A DNA stretch of 52,169 nt, from contig JBLHLW010000025.1 in NCBI GenBank assembly GCA_047621345.1, positions 1 to 52,169 of the forward strand. Direction: 5' to 3'. A program made the translations under genes and the position numbers. Shown here in pieces: positions 15,577 through 24,307 of the stretch (position 1 is the stretch's first letter; the number at the start of each line of letters is the position of its first letter). The notes under the pieces are model-generated. The model saw only the letters and a list, made by a program, of their open reading frames with translations. It did not search any database and was not told the DNA's origin. The DNA comes from Actimicrobium sp047621345 (GTDB lineage Bacteria > Pseudomonadota > Gammaproteobacteria > Burkholderiales > Burkholderiaceae_D).

Positions 15577-17466
15577 ATGTCCAGTGTTAATTTTGATGGT
15601 AGTTCGGTCGATGGGGAAAAGCACGGTGACTTTGTCAACGTCGTCCAATACCAGCATCGCCAAACATTGCTCAACACAGGGGCCTTGCAAGCAGCAATTT
15701 TCAACAGCGCCAATTTTTCCAGTATTGCGACGGACGCCAAGGGCGTGATCCAAATTTTCAACGTTGGTGCCGAGCGCATGCTCGGCTACCCGGCGGCTGA
15801 AGTGGTGAACAAGATCACGCCGGCTGACATTTCCGATCCACAAGAAGTGTTGCAGCGCGCAGCGGAACTTAGCATCGAGCTCGACACCCCGATTACCCCG
15901 GGCTTTGAAGCACTGGTGTTTAAGGCGTCGCGTGATATCGAAGATATTTACGCGCTGACGTACATTCGCAAGGACGGTAGTCGATTCCCCGCCATTGTGT
16001 CGGTCACGGCATTGCGCGACGAGCAGGATACGATCATTGGCTACTTGCTGATCGGCACCGACAACACCGCGCGCAAGCAAGCTGAACTGGCATTGGTCAA
16101 GGCTGGTGCATTACAGAACGCGATTTATAACAGCGCCAATTTTTCCAGCATTGCGACCGACGCCAACGGCGTGATCCAAATTTTTAATGTCGGCGCCCAG
16201 CGCATGCTGGGCTATACCGCTGCCGAAGTGGTCAACAAGATCACGCCCGCTGACATTTCCGATCCGCAGGAAGTGGTGCTGCGTGCAGCTGCCCTGAGCG
16301 TTGAGCTGAACACCCCGATCACCCCGGGCTTCGAGGCGCTGGTATTCAAGGCGTCGCGCGGCATCGAAGACATCTACGCGCTGACGTATGTTCGCAAAGA
16401 CGGCAGCCGATTCCCCGCTATTTTGTCGGTCACGGCGCTGCGTGACGACCGGGGGGCGATCATCGGCTACTTACTGATCGGCACCGACAACACGGCGCGC
16501 AACCAGATCGAAAACGAGCGTACCCGGATTGCCCAGCGCCTGGCCGTTCTACAGTTTTATACACGCTCGCTCATTGAATCGAGCCTCGATGCGCTGGTCG
16601 CGATCAACCCTTATGGCATCATCACCGACCTCAACAAGCAGATGGAGGTGTTGACCGGATGCACACGCGACGAGCTGATCGGTGCCCCGTTCAAGTTATT
16701 TTTCACCGATCCCTCTCGTGCGGAGATCGGCATCAATCTGGTGCTCAAGGAGAATAAAGTCACCGACTTCGAACTGACAGCACGTTCCAGAGAGGGTAAA
16801 GAAACCGTGGTGTCGTATAACGCAAGTACTTACTATGACCGCGACCGTAGACTGGAAGGCGTGTTTGTCGCAGCGCGCGACATCACCGGCCACAAGCACG
16901 CCGAGGAGCAATTGCGTCTGGCCTTGCACGACAAGCTGACCGGATTGCCGAACCGTCAATTGTTTATCGACCGATTGATGCAAAGCATGGCAGCAAGTCA
17001 GAGAACGGGCATGTACGGTGCCATGATGTTCCTGGATATGGATCATTTCAAGCCGTTAAATGATACCCATGGTCATGATTTTGGCGACCTACTATTGATC
17101 GAAGTGGCACATCGCCTCAAAAAGTGCGTGCGCGAGATGGATGACGTGGGGCGCTTCGGCGGCGATGAGTTCGTTGTGATGATCAGTCCGCTGAACATCA
17201 ATCTGGCGACATCCATCCTGCAAGCAGGGGTTATCGCAGAAAAAATCAGCAGCGCTCTGGCGGAACCCTACAGGTTGATGATCATGCAAAATAGCAGTTC
17301 GGCAAAGACGGTCGAACATCGCTGCACGGTGAGCATCGGCGTTGCCTTGTTTCTCGGGCATAAAGCCAGCCATGAAGAGATCATCAAGCAAGCTGACACT
17401 GCCATGTATCAGTCCAAGGAAGCTGGACGTAATCGGGTACATTTTTACGAGTCACTGGCGGTGTAA
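15577..17466 (+). CDS. Diguanylate cyclase with three PAS domains
   Basis: A 629-residue cytoplasmic signalling protein making cyclic di-GMP. PAS1 (about 35-168) and PAS2 (177-310) are near-identical tandem copies, PAS3 spans about 328-445 (SLDALVAINPYGIITDLNK) and the GGDEF domain 450-625. The active site GGDEF is intact at 528-532, preceded by the inhibitory I-site arginine motif RxxD (REMD), so an active, product-inhibited cyclase is expected. No transmembrane span and no EAL domain. The paired PAS units may bind a small ligand or haem, but the sequence does not show which. The gene stands alone. Confidence 0.92.
   Translation: MSSVNFDGSSVDGEKHGDFVNVVQYQHRQTLLNTGALQAAIFNSANFSSIATDAKGVIQIFNVGAERMLGYPAAEVVNKITPADISDPQEVLQRAAELSIELDTPITPGFEALVFKASRDIEDIYALTYIRKDGSRFPAIVSVTALRDEQDTIIGYLLIGTDNTARKQAELALVKAGALQNAIYNSANFSSIATDANGVIQIFNVGAQRMLGYTAAEVVNKITPADISDPQEVVLRAAALSVELNTPITPGFEALVFKASRGIEDIYALTYVRKDGSRFPAILSVTALRDDRGAIIGYLLIGTDNTARNQIENERTRIAQRLAVLQFYTRSLIESSLDALVAINPYGIITDLNKQMEVLTGCTRDELIGAPFKLFFTDPSRAEIGINLVLKENKVTDFELTARSREGKETVVSYNASTYYDRDRRLEGVFVAARDITGHKHAEEQLRLALHDKLTGLPNRQLFIDRLMQSMAASQRTGMYGAMMFLDMDHFKPLNDTHGHDFGDLLLIEVAHRLKKCVREMDDVGRFGGDEFVVMISPLNINLATSILQAGVIAEKISSALAEPYRLMIMQNSSSAKTVEHRCTVSIGVALFLGHKASHEEIIKQADTAMYQSKEAGRNRVHFYESLAV
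15679..16512 (+). repeat. Tandem in-gene duplication of a PAS-coding unit
   Basis: Two units with a 426-bp period start at 15679 and 16105. Over 136 aligned residues about 19 differ (roughly 86 percent identical), and the DNA is also closely similar, with most changes at third positions. Identical blocks include EVVNKITPADISDPQEV and GYLLIGTDNTAR. Confidence 0.85.
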
Positions 17467-17488
17467 TCGAAACTCGGATAATCGGGTG

Positions 17489-17509
17489 ATTTGCGTGAAA
17501 GTCGCAAAT
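17489..17509 (+). terminator. Hairpin downstream of the GGDEF gene
   Basis: ATTTGCG (17489-17495) pairs perfectly with CGCAAAT (17503-17509) across a seven-base loop, 23 bp after the stop. No U-run follows, so it may be an mRNA-end stabiliser rather than an intrinsic terminator. Confidence 0.4.
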
Positions 17510-17624
17510 GAATAATGGAGTGCGAGCAGATTGTCACGCAGCACGATCAATATTGATTCACGACGTTTCAGTCGGCTGTGCCAGCTGGTCGAGCGAGGCC
17601 ATGCTGGCCCTTAAAAAGTGACTT

Positions 17625-18734
17625 CTACTCGAGACCTTTCCACCAAAGCGTGAAGGTCTGATCTGGATCGTGCAGACGTACCGGTTCGCCAATCAGGGGC
17701 GTCAATAGCCGGTAGCTCTTGCCTTTACTTGCTGCTACTGCGCGTTCAAACGGCTCATCCCACGCATGGCGTGCCAAGCTAAAACGGCCGGCATGTCCCG
17801 TCAAAAGAGTGTCTGCGTTCAGTATGTCCGCCGCACGGGATGCTTCTTCCGGCGTCATGTGGATATCGGCCCACCTCGGGTTGTACTGCCCAGCATCAAG
17901 CGAGACAAAATCGAACCGATCAAAACGCTTCGCAATTTGCGCAAAGTGCGGGCCGAAACCAGTATCTCCGCTGAAATACAGGCGCCGCTCTGCGGTCTCA
18001 AGCGCGAAGCTCACCCACAAGCTTTGGTTGCGCTGCATGAAACGGCCCGAGTAATGCTGCGCAGGCAGAGCATGCACCTGCAAACCGTCGCCAAGATCCA
18101 GGCTGTCATGCCAGTTCACTTCACGAATTTTTTCTGGCGGATATCCCCAATGTCGCAAATGGGCGCCGTTGCCCAACCCCGTAATCACCATGCGCGTCTT
18201 CGGTTTGAGGCCTTTCATGCTGGCATAGTCAAGATGGTCGTAGTGATCGTGTGTGATCAGGATGAGATCAATTTCTGGCATGTCCTCCGCTTTGTAAGGA
18301 CTCGTGCCGTCGAAGGCGGATGCAATGCCCGGCAAGGGTGCTGCATAGGCACTGAAGACGGGGTCGATCAATATCCGCTTGCCACCGATCTGTACGAAGA
18401 ATGACGAGTGTCCGAGCCAGACCACAATATCCTGCCCGGGATCTAGCGCCGCCAGATCGGTCTTCACCGAGGGCAGTGGTACAGACGGCGTGGGCCTGTC
18501 CATTGGCTCGAAACGCCCCCGAATCACCGCCAGAATAAATCCGAAACCGCCAGATCGCGGTGGCGAGGCCACCTCGTTTTGGAACTGTCCGTCGCGGTAT
18601 TGCGGCGCTCCTTGTAATTGCGCGTTATCGGGCAAGTGCCCAAGCGTTAGATTGAGATAGCCACCGACGCCGAGGGCAGCGGCGCAAATCAGGGCCAGGC
18701 TCAGTATCAGAAATCGTTTCAACGTGTTATCCAT
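17625..18734 (-). CDS. MBL-fold metal-dependent hydrolase (NAPE-PLD/UlaG-like)
   Basis: A 369-residue metallo-beta-lactamase-fold protein with an N-terminal membrane anchor or uncleaved signal (hydrophobic residues 8-30). The metal site HDHYDHLD is at 162-169, supported by VVWLGHSSFF (104-113), the later FSGDTGF aspartate and LLTGHAGRF. This arrangement is seen in the NAPE-phospholipase-D and UlaG-like branch. The substrate in bacteria is generally unknown; an outer-face phosphodiesterase or lactonase is possible. Start at the ATG 18734. No operon partner. Confidence 0.82.
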   Translation of the reverse strand: MDNTLKRFLILSLALICAAALGVGGYLNLTLGHLPDNAQLQGAPQYRDGQFQNEVASPPRSGGFGFILAVIRGRFEPMDRPTPSVPLPSVKTDLAALDPGQDIVVWLGHSSFFVQIGGKRILIDPVFSAYAAPLPGIASAFDGTSPYKAEDMPEIDLILITHDHYDHLDYASMKGLKPKTRMVITGLGNGAHLRHWGYPPEKIREVNWHDSLDLGDGLQVHALPAQHYSGRFMQRNQSLWVSFALETAERRLYFSGDTGFGPHFAQIAKRFDRFDFVSLDAGQYNPRWADIHMTPEEASRAADILNADTLLTGHAGRFSLARHAWDEPFERAVAASKGKSYRLLTPLIGEPVRLHDPDQTFTLWWKGLE

Positions 18735-19428
18735 TCATGGTCGTTTGCCGAGACCGCGCCCGGAATCACGGGCGTGGTCATACCGGCTTTGCATTTGCAT
18801 CAATACGGATAGATCCTCGCAAGTGGAGCGAGGCTACAGGGGGGCGACCGGATATCTCAGATCAATCGATTGTCGCGGGGGTAATGTGTGCGCTGGCCGA
18901 CTAGGGCGCCATGAATGCGCCAAGACCAACATGGCTCTTTCCACACTTGATCACGCCGTTGGCGTAATGAATAAGCCAGCACCTGCACTGACGTCGTGTC
19001 GCCAAAAGGTGATCCGTCAACATTCCGATCTTCTGGTCATCAGTCAATGCCTCGACTTAGGACATGCGCTGGCGCAAAAGGTTGCATTAATAAAAGTATT
19101 GCTGCGTCGATCGGTATCCGCTTAACGGCAGCAGGATGTCCTGTTATCGAGACTTCACTCACGTGCCACCGCTGGGACGGCATTTGTCGTGGCGGACGCC
19201 GACGCGGATCTTCGTTCGCTTTGTTCGCGCTGTTTTAATGCAGTAGTCGCTGAACAGTGCGGCCTGAAGGATGTCAATGACATCCCGTTCTAGTCGTCCG
19301 GTACGCGATGCACGGCGCCCACCGCGCCACCGTCGTACCACAGGAAAATTGTGCTCTTGCCGGGTATTTCGATTCTTCTTGCAGAAAAGTGGAACTCAGG
19401 CCGTTCACCTCGACCGAGTCGTTTATCG
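18735..19428. other. Long intergenic stretch, no gene recognised
   Basis: 694 bp between two convergent-to-divergent minus-strand genes. Short frames on both strands show no family, and no RNA gene was identified. It contains the REP-like hairpin at 18815-18833. Composition is uneven (GC-rich around 19280-19340), consistent with decayed sequence. Confidence 0.4.
18815..18833. repeat. REP-like hairpin
   Basis: CCTCGC (18815-18820) and GCGAGG (18828-18833) form a perfect six-base stem around AAGTGGA, followed by CTACAGG. The layout recalls REP units of Pseudomonas and relatives. A degenerate related sequence is at 13562-13580. Confidence 0.4.
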
Positions 19429-20592
19429 CTACAGTTTGGCCAACCTCTCCAGCGCGATGCGCAATGTCTCGTCTTTTTTAGCAAAGCAGAATCGCACGAC
19501 GCGCTGGTCAAAGCCGTCGGCATAAAACGCCGACAGCGGAATGGCCGCGACGCCGATCTCGGTAGTGAGCCATGTGCAGAACGCGGTCTCGCTCAAGTCA
19601 CTGGCCGCCGAGATGTCGACGCATTGGAAATACGTACCTTCGCTGGGCAGCAGTTTGAACCTGGTGCGCTGCAATCCTTCCCGGAACAGATCGCGCTTGC
19701 GCTGATAAAACGCCGGCAAGGACATGTAGGGCGCGGGATCGGCCATGTAGGCGGCGATGCCGTATTGCATTGGTGTGTTGACGGTGAACACATTGAACTG
19801 GTGCACCTTGCGAAATTCGGCGCTCAACGCAGCGGGTGCCGCCACGTAGCCAATTTTCCAGCCGGTTACGTGGTAGGTTTTGCCAAAACTGGAGACGACG
19901 AACGAACGGGCTGCCAGACCGGGAAAGCGCGCGATGCTTTGGTGTTGCGCACCGTCATACACCATGTGCTCGTAGACCTCATCGCTGATAACGAGCACGT
20001 CCGTCGGCGCTAGCATGTCCTGCAGTCTGAGCATGTCGGCGTCAGTCCAGACCGTACCGCTCGGGTTGTGCGGGGAATTGATGATGATGCCGCGGGTCTT
20101 CGTTGTGATGGCGGCCTCGATTTTTTCGAAGTCAGGGCGAAAGGATCCGGGTGTCAACGGGACTAGCACCGCTGTGCCGCCTGCCAGCACAATGTTAGGC
20201 ACATAGCTGTCGAAGCAGGGTTCGAGCACAATCATTTCGTCGCCGGGATGGAGCACGGCAAGGATGATGGTCAGGATCGCCTGAGTTGCTCCTGCGGTGA
20301 TGGTGATTTCGCTGCTGGGGTCATAGCTGCGCCCGTACAGGCCGGATAACTTGGCGGCAACGGCGTCGCGCAGTGCCGGAACACCGGGCATTGGCGGGTA
20401 TTGGTTCAAGCCGTCCTTCATGGCACCAGTGACTGCGGCGACCAGTCGCGGATCGCAGTCAAAATCCGGAAAACCTTGGCCCAGATTGACTGCGCCTTTT
20501 TCTGCTGCCAGCGCCGACATGACGGTAAATATCGTTGTGCCCACATCGGGTAATTTCGTACTCAGGCTGGGTGTTCGAATGTCAATACTCAT
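19429..20592 (-). CDS. PLP-dependent methionine-type aminotransferase (YbdL-like)
   Basis: A 387-residue class I/II aminotransferase (fold type I). The pyridoxal-phosphate lysine is Lys238 in SSFGKTYHVTGWKIGY; the substrate/cofactor block NSPHNPSGTVW is at 172-182 and SDEVYEH at 203-209. The N-terminus (VNLGQGFPDFDCDP, LNQYPPMPG) is the signature of the YbdL/kynurenine-aminotransferase branch, which prefers methionine, phenylalanine and histidine. ATG 20592 is chosen, with AAGAG upstream; the frame before it is not conserved in character. It presumably acts in methionine salvage or aromatic amino-acid transamination. Confidence 0.88.
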   Translation of the reverse strand: MSIDIRTPSLSTKLPDVGTTIFTVMSALAAEKGAVNLGQGFPDFDCDPRLVAAVTGAMKDGLNQYPPMPGVPALRDAVAAKLSGLYGRSYDPSSEITITAGATQAILTIILAVLHPGDEMIVLEPCFDSYVPNIVLAGGTAVLVPLTPGSFRPDFEKIEAAITTKTRGIIINSPHNPSGTVWTDADMLRLQDMLAPTDVLVISDEVYEHMVYDGAQHQSIARFPGLAARSFVVSSFGKTYHVTGWKIGYVAAPAALSAEFRKVHQFNVFTVNTPMQYGIAAYMADPAPYMSLPAFYQRKRDLFREGLQRTRFKLLPSEGTYFQCVDISAASDLSETAFCTWLTTEIGVAAIPLSAFYADGFDQRVVRFCFAKKDETLRIALERLAKL

Positions 20593-20734
20593 GATTTTTC
20601 TCTTGGTTAATCGGCGCCCCGAAGCAGATTGTGAACGTATCCCGAGGTCGCTGCTTCGGCGGTTGATAGAATTGCTCCGCATGACGGCGTGCCGAATGCA
20701 TTGGCTCTGGTCTACCGTTGCACCCCAAAAACAG

Positions 20735-22249
20735 TCAGTATGTTTCGTCTAACACGGCTGAGCGGCTACTGCTGTTTTTTGTATCGCCGCGGTAGATGGC
20801 AGTGGCGCTGAATGAAGTAGTACAAATAATGTCACGCAGCGCGCGATTGTCCCATCTGCCGCCACAAGCGGGCAGAAAAAGCGTCGCCATACTGCCTTTG
20901 AGTGGTACCCGGACCTTCTCTATTAACTTGTCGTTTTGCTTGTAAGCTACAAACTTAAATACGACTTTTCCAGTTGGCATGTCGCCCGTGACCGTCGCGT
21001 AAAAGCGGAGTGGGACAGAGCGCCGCAACGGCGGATTGGCGGACCCTTGCAGAGTTGTACTGGTTGTCGTCAGGTTGGGATGGATGGTCGGCTCAAAAAT
21101 ATCTCCCGCAATTTGGTAGTCAATGATGCCCGGCGATTGCGAGTACACCAATTCTTTCAAAATGAGATTGTTTTGCACGTCGATGAATGCCACGCGGGTA
21201 GCCGGCCAGAACGGATACTTGGTGAAATACCCTCTCAGGAAGGCAACCAGAACGAATTTGCCGCTAGCAAAGCTGCTGGTGAGTTTTTGGGTTGTATTGA
21301 CCGCACTGCCAAGGTCACCGGTGGTCAAAACACGTAAGACTTGCCCCGTTTCGGTGTCAATTTCCAGCAAAGGTGCCCGCGTAAAAGCGCCAGTTCCCGA
21401 CATATAAACACGGCTACCGTTTTCATTAAACGTTACGCTAAGGAGGTTCGGTCTCTGAACATTTTCTGGTGCCAGCGCAACCTTTCTCACGGAAAAATTA
21501 TCCGGATCAAGTATCAGATAGCCGTACTCCGTTGACGGATAAAGGTAATCGCCGGTGACAATTATTCGGCCGTCGGTGGGGTGGATGGCAAGCTGGAGAG
21601 GGAAATAGTTCCCGATGTTGATCACACGCTCGGTACTGTTTTCCATGGTGTCAATGACGGTCACGCCCGCCACACCAAGCACTGTAGACCGGTCGGCGCC
21701 GAAGCCGGTGCTGCTGACGTACAAGTTTTCGCCATTAAGACTCACGGCCATTTTGTTGGACGAAGGGTCCACTGCAATACTGCCGAGTATCGTCTTTTTT
21801 ATCGGATCGAGGACCGTGATGGAGCCCCCTTTTGACAGAGCGAATACGCGCTTGCCGTCGGGTGATACGGCCAGCGCGATGACGCCGGTCGTTGTAACTG
21901 ATGGCGCGGAGCCGGATTCGCTAATGAGGACTTCACCCGTGATGGCGTTAGTCGCTGCGTCGATGATGACGACACCTGACGTTGTACCGATAAAAATTTT
22001 CCCGGTGGCGTTGTTGACTACCGTGTCGATGGGCGCAGAGCGGTCGGTACCCAGAGGTGTCGTGATAACCGTACTGTAGTTGGCCATATCGACGACCGTG
22101 AAATTGTTTTTTCCGGTATCCGAAAAATAGGCGAATGGCGCCGCGCTCGCCGGTATTGCTATCGCCAGCCAGATGCAGCACGCCAGCATACGTTGGCGTA
22201 ACCGGAAGGGCGAAGCTGTAACTGGGCAGAGCGAAAAGGGCGATGGCAC
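20735..22249 (-). CDS. Secreted YncE-like beta-propeller protein
   Basis: A 504-residue exported protein. A signal peptide with a long n-region and hydrophobic core (MLACCIWLAIAI) ends near PASAA. The mature part holds repeated propeller blades of the YncE/NHL kind: FTVVDMANYSTVITTPL, GKIFIGTTSGVVIIDAATN, VFALSKGGSITVLDP and LYVSSTGFGADRSTVLG. Residues from about 400 form a separate Ig-like C-terminal domain with two cysteines near the end. GTG 22249 is selected because AGGAG lies six bases before it. Such proteins are usually periplasmic or surface-bound; the ligand is unknown. Confidence 0.75.
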   Translation of the reverse strand: MPSPFSLCPVTASPFRLRQRMLACCIWLAIAIPASAAPFAYFSDTGKNNFTVVDMANYSTVITTPLGTDRSAPIDTVVNNATGKIFIGTTSGVVIIDAATNAITGEVLISESGSAPSVTTTGVIALAVSPDGKRVFALSKGGSITVLDPIKKTILGSIAVDPSSNKMAVSLNGENLYVSSTGFGADRSTVLGVAGVTVIDTMENSTERVINIGNYFPLQLAIHPTDGRIIVTGDYLYPSTEYGYLILDPDNFSVRKVALAPENVQRPNLLSVTFNENGSRVYMSGTGAFTRAPLLEIDTETGQVLRVLTTGDLGSAVNTTQKLTSSFASGKFVLVAFLRGYFTKYPFWPATRVAFIDVQNNLILKELVYSQSPGIIDYQIAGDIFEPTIHPNLTTTSTTLQGSANPPLRRSVPLRFYATVTGDMPTGKVVFKFVAYKQNDKLIEKVRVPLKGSMATLFLPACGGRWDNRALRDIICTTSFSATAIYRGDTKNSSSRSAVLDETY

Positions 22250-22255
22250 GATGTA

Positions 22256-22332
22256 CTCCTGATGGGTTGTTGGATGAGAAGGCACTATCAATCAAGCCAA
22301 TAAAAATTGGCTTGCGATGCGTTAAACCCATC
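22256..22332 (-). promoter_or_regulatory. Nested inverted repeats in the 5' leader of the propeller gene
   Basis: On the minus strand, GATGGGTT (22332-22325) can pair with AACCCATC (22268-22261), which directly abuts the ribosome-binding site AGGAG (22260-22256). Inside lies a perfect nine-base stem, CAAGCCAAT with ATTGGCTTG (22293-22314), with a four-base loop. The outer stem could control ribosome access. It could also be a protein-binding site. Confidence 0.5.
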
Positions 22333-22603
22333 TCATTTCATCGGTTTAGGGACATGACTATCGCTGTGGAAAATGAGCGCAAGCTTCCTTCAGGCGGACT
22401 GCTGACGAAATAGCTTGAATGGCGCGATACCCGTTGCGGTAGGGCACAGGAACGGGATTGCTGCATGCGGCAGCGCATTTATTGAGGGACTGAAATCGGT
22501 CGATTACTGCTATTTTTCGTTGACCTAAACGTAGTCAGTGTGATGCCTGGATTTGGTTGAAAAGAGAACGGCTAGTCATAAAATCGGTTAATTGCACTGA
22601 ACG

Positions 22604-22612
22604 TGCTATAAT
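22604..22612 (+). promoter_or_regulatory. Extended -10 promoter of the FMO operon
   Basis: TGC TATAAT (22604-22612) is a perfect extended -10 element; no good -35 hexamer is found 17 bp upstream, which extended -10 promoters tolerate. Transcription would start near 22619 and give a leader of about 320 nt before the ATG at 22940. The 270 bp upstream (22333-22603) contain no recognisable gene. Confidence 0.55.
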
Positions 22613-22618
22613 CATTGC

Positions 22619-22939
22619 TTAACGACAAGAAAAAAGAAAGAATCTTCACTCTTTCCGTTTATCCCGGGGTCGCCTTTCTGGTGTCCCGGCGACATGTTGT
22701 TGTACTTGCCAAACTGATCGGCGGTACATCCGTAGCCACTTGCCAGTCACTGGCAAGCGATGCTTCTTTATTTGCGTCTGGGATGCATTTTCACCCGGCG
22801 CACGCCACTGTGGGACTTTGATGTCAAGGGATCGGGGTATCGCCCTTGGCCGCGACATTTCGTTCGCGATTTTCATCGCAGATCGCTCACTGTCGCGCAT
22901 GTCATCCACGGCCAGATATCGCTAAGAAAAGGACATAGT
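22619..22939 (+). ncRNA. Long structured leader, candidate cis-regulatory RNA
   Basis: About 320 nt without a convincing gene. GTCGCC (22669-22674) pairs with GGCGAC (22688-22693). CTTGCCA occurs twice (22705-22711 and 22739-22745), and a single TGGCAAG (22751-22757) can pair with either copy. The near pairing extends to eight bases, CTTGCCAG with CTGGCAAG, around a three-base loop. CGCGA/TCGCG follows at 22851-22868. AAAAGGA sits seven bases before the ATG. It fits no riboswitch class I can name. A decayed gene or a leader peptide is the alternative. Confidence 0.4.
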
Positions 22940-24307
22940 ATGAAATTAAAAGTTGCTATTTTAGGAGCTGGCCCAAGCGGTCTTGCCCAATTACGCGCGT
23001 TTCAATCCGCTCGCCAAGCCGGTGCCGATATTCCCGAGATTGTCTGCTACGAAAAACAAAGTAACTGGGGCGGTCTATGGAATTACACCTGGCGCACCGG
23101 GCTCGATGCCTACGGCGAACCTGTTCATGGCAGCATGTATCGCTATTTGTGGTCGAATGGTCCTAAGGAGTGTCTTGAGTTTGCCGATTACAGTTTCGAG
23201 GAGCATTTTGGCCGGCCGATTCCGTCTTATCCCCCGCGTGCCGTGCTGCATGATTACATCATGGGTCGAGTAGAAAAAAGCGATGTGCGTCAGTACATCC
23301 GCTTCAATACAGCAGTGCATCTGGTGGTCTACAACGAAGAAACCTCGACCTTTTCCGTGACCGTGCGTGACCTCGAGAAAGACGAACTAAGCACCGAAGA
23401 GTTCGATCACGTCATCGTCGCAACTGGTCATTTTTCGACTCCCAACACACCCTATTTCGAGGGGCTGGAGCAGTTTCCAGGCCGAGTTCTGCATGCCCAT
23501 GATTTCCGGGATGCCTGCGAATTCGAAGGCAAAAATCTGTTGATGATCGGCAGCAGTTACTCCGCCGAAGATATCGGTACGCAATGTCACAAATACGGCG
23601 CCAAGTCGGTCACCTTCAGCTATCGCACGAAGCCAATGGGCTTTGACTGGCCGGAATCCTTTGCCGAAGTACCGCTGCTGACCAAGCTTGACGGCAAGAC
23701 CGCGCACTTCAAGGATGGCAGCAGCAAGGAAGTTGATGCGATCATCTTGTGCACCGGCTATCAGCATCACTTCCCTTTCCTGTCGGACGATCTGAAGCTC
23801 AATACCCATAACCGGCTGTATCCGGAGGGTTTGTTCAAGGGCATTTTCTCGCTGGCCAATCCGAAGCTGATTTTCCTTGGCATGCAGGACCAGTACTACA
23901 CGTTCAACATGTTTGATGCGCAAGCCTGGTATGCCCGCGATGTCATGCTTGGCCGTATCGCCTTGCCCGCTACCGACGCCATGGCAGCTGACAGTCGTGA
24001 CTGGGTTGCTCGCGAAGTACTGGTCGCCGATCCGCTTGAGGCCATCGACTTTCAAGCTGCCTATATTTTGGATCTGGTGCAGCCGACCGATTACCCGCCG
24101 TTTGACGTGATCGGTGTGGCCGACATTTTCAAGGAGTGGGAGCTCCACAAGGAGGCAGATATCCTTGGTTACCGTAACAAGAGCTATCGCTCTACGCTGA
24201 CCGGCACCTTGGCACCGGTTCACCATACGCCGTGGATGGATGCGCTGGATGATTCACTGGAGACATTTCTCAACGCCGTGCCGCAAGACGCACGTAGCGC
24301 AGCATGA
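22940..24307 (+). CDS. tmm: Flavin-containing monooxygenase, trimethylamine monooxygenase (Tmm) type
   Basis: A 455-residue FAD- and NADPH-dependent monooxygenase of the bacterial Tmm group, which oxidises trimethylamine and similar small nucleophiles. The FAD site GAGPSG is at 9-14, the FMO motif region FPGRVLHAHDF at 179-189, the NADPH site IGSSYSAEDIG at 203-213 and the linker CTGYQHHFPFL near 272. WSNGPKE (Asn73) and Tyr207 match residues I recall from the Tmm active site. Similarity to methylotroph Tmm is high along the whole length, but no TMAO demethylase or tmoXVW transporter is nearby. A different amine or sulfur substrate is therefore possible. First gene of a four-gene operon; AAGGA precedes the ATG. 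Confidence 0.85.
   Translation: MKLKVAILGAGPSGLAQLRAFQSARQAGADIPEIVCYEKQSNWGGLWNYTWRTGLDAYGEPVHGSMYRYLWSNGPKECLEFADYSFEEHFGRPIPSYPPRAVLHDYIMGRVEKSDVRQYIRFNTAVHLVVYNEETSTFSVTVRDLEKDELSTEEFDHVIVATGHFSTPNTPYFEGLEQFPGRVLHAHDFRDACEFEGKNLLMIGSSYSAEDIGTQCHKYGAKSVTFSYRTKPMGFDWPESFAEVPLLTKLDGKTAHFKDGSSKEVDAIILCTGYQHHFPFLSDDLKLNTHNRLYPEGLFKGIFSLANPKLIFLGMQDQYYTFNMFDAQAWYARDVMLGRIALPATDAMAADSRDWVAREVLVADPLEAIDFQAAYILDLVQPTDYPPFDVIGVADIFKEWELHKEADILGYRNKSYRSTLTGTLAPVHHTPWMDALDDSLETFLNAVPQDARSAA

Noticed and set aside
18735..19428. A hidden gene or RNA gene in the long gap
   Set aside because: No frame shows a known family, ribosome-binding site or conserved pattern; only a REP-like hairpin is supported.
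22619..22939. Coding upstream extension of the monooxygenase (in frame from 22760)
   Set aside because: The Rossmann motif starts right after ATG 22940, which has its own ribosome-binding site; the extension has no family similarity.
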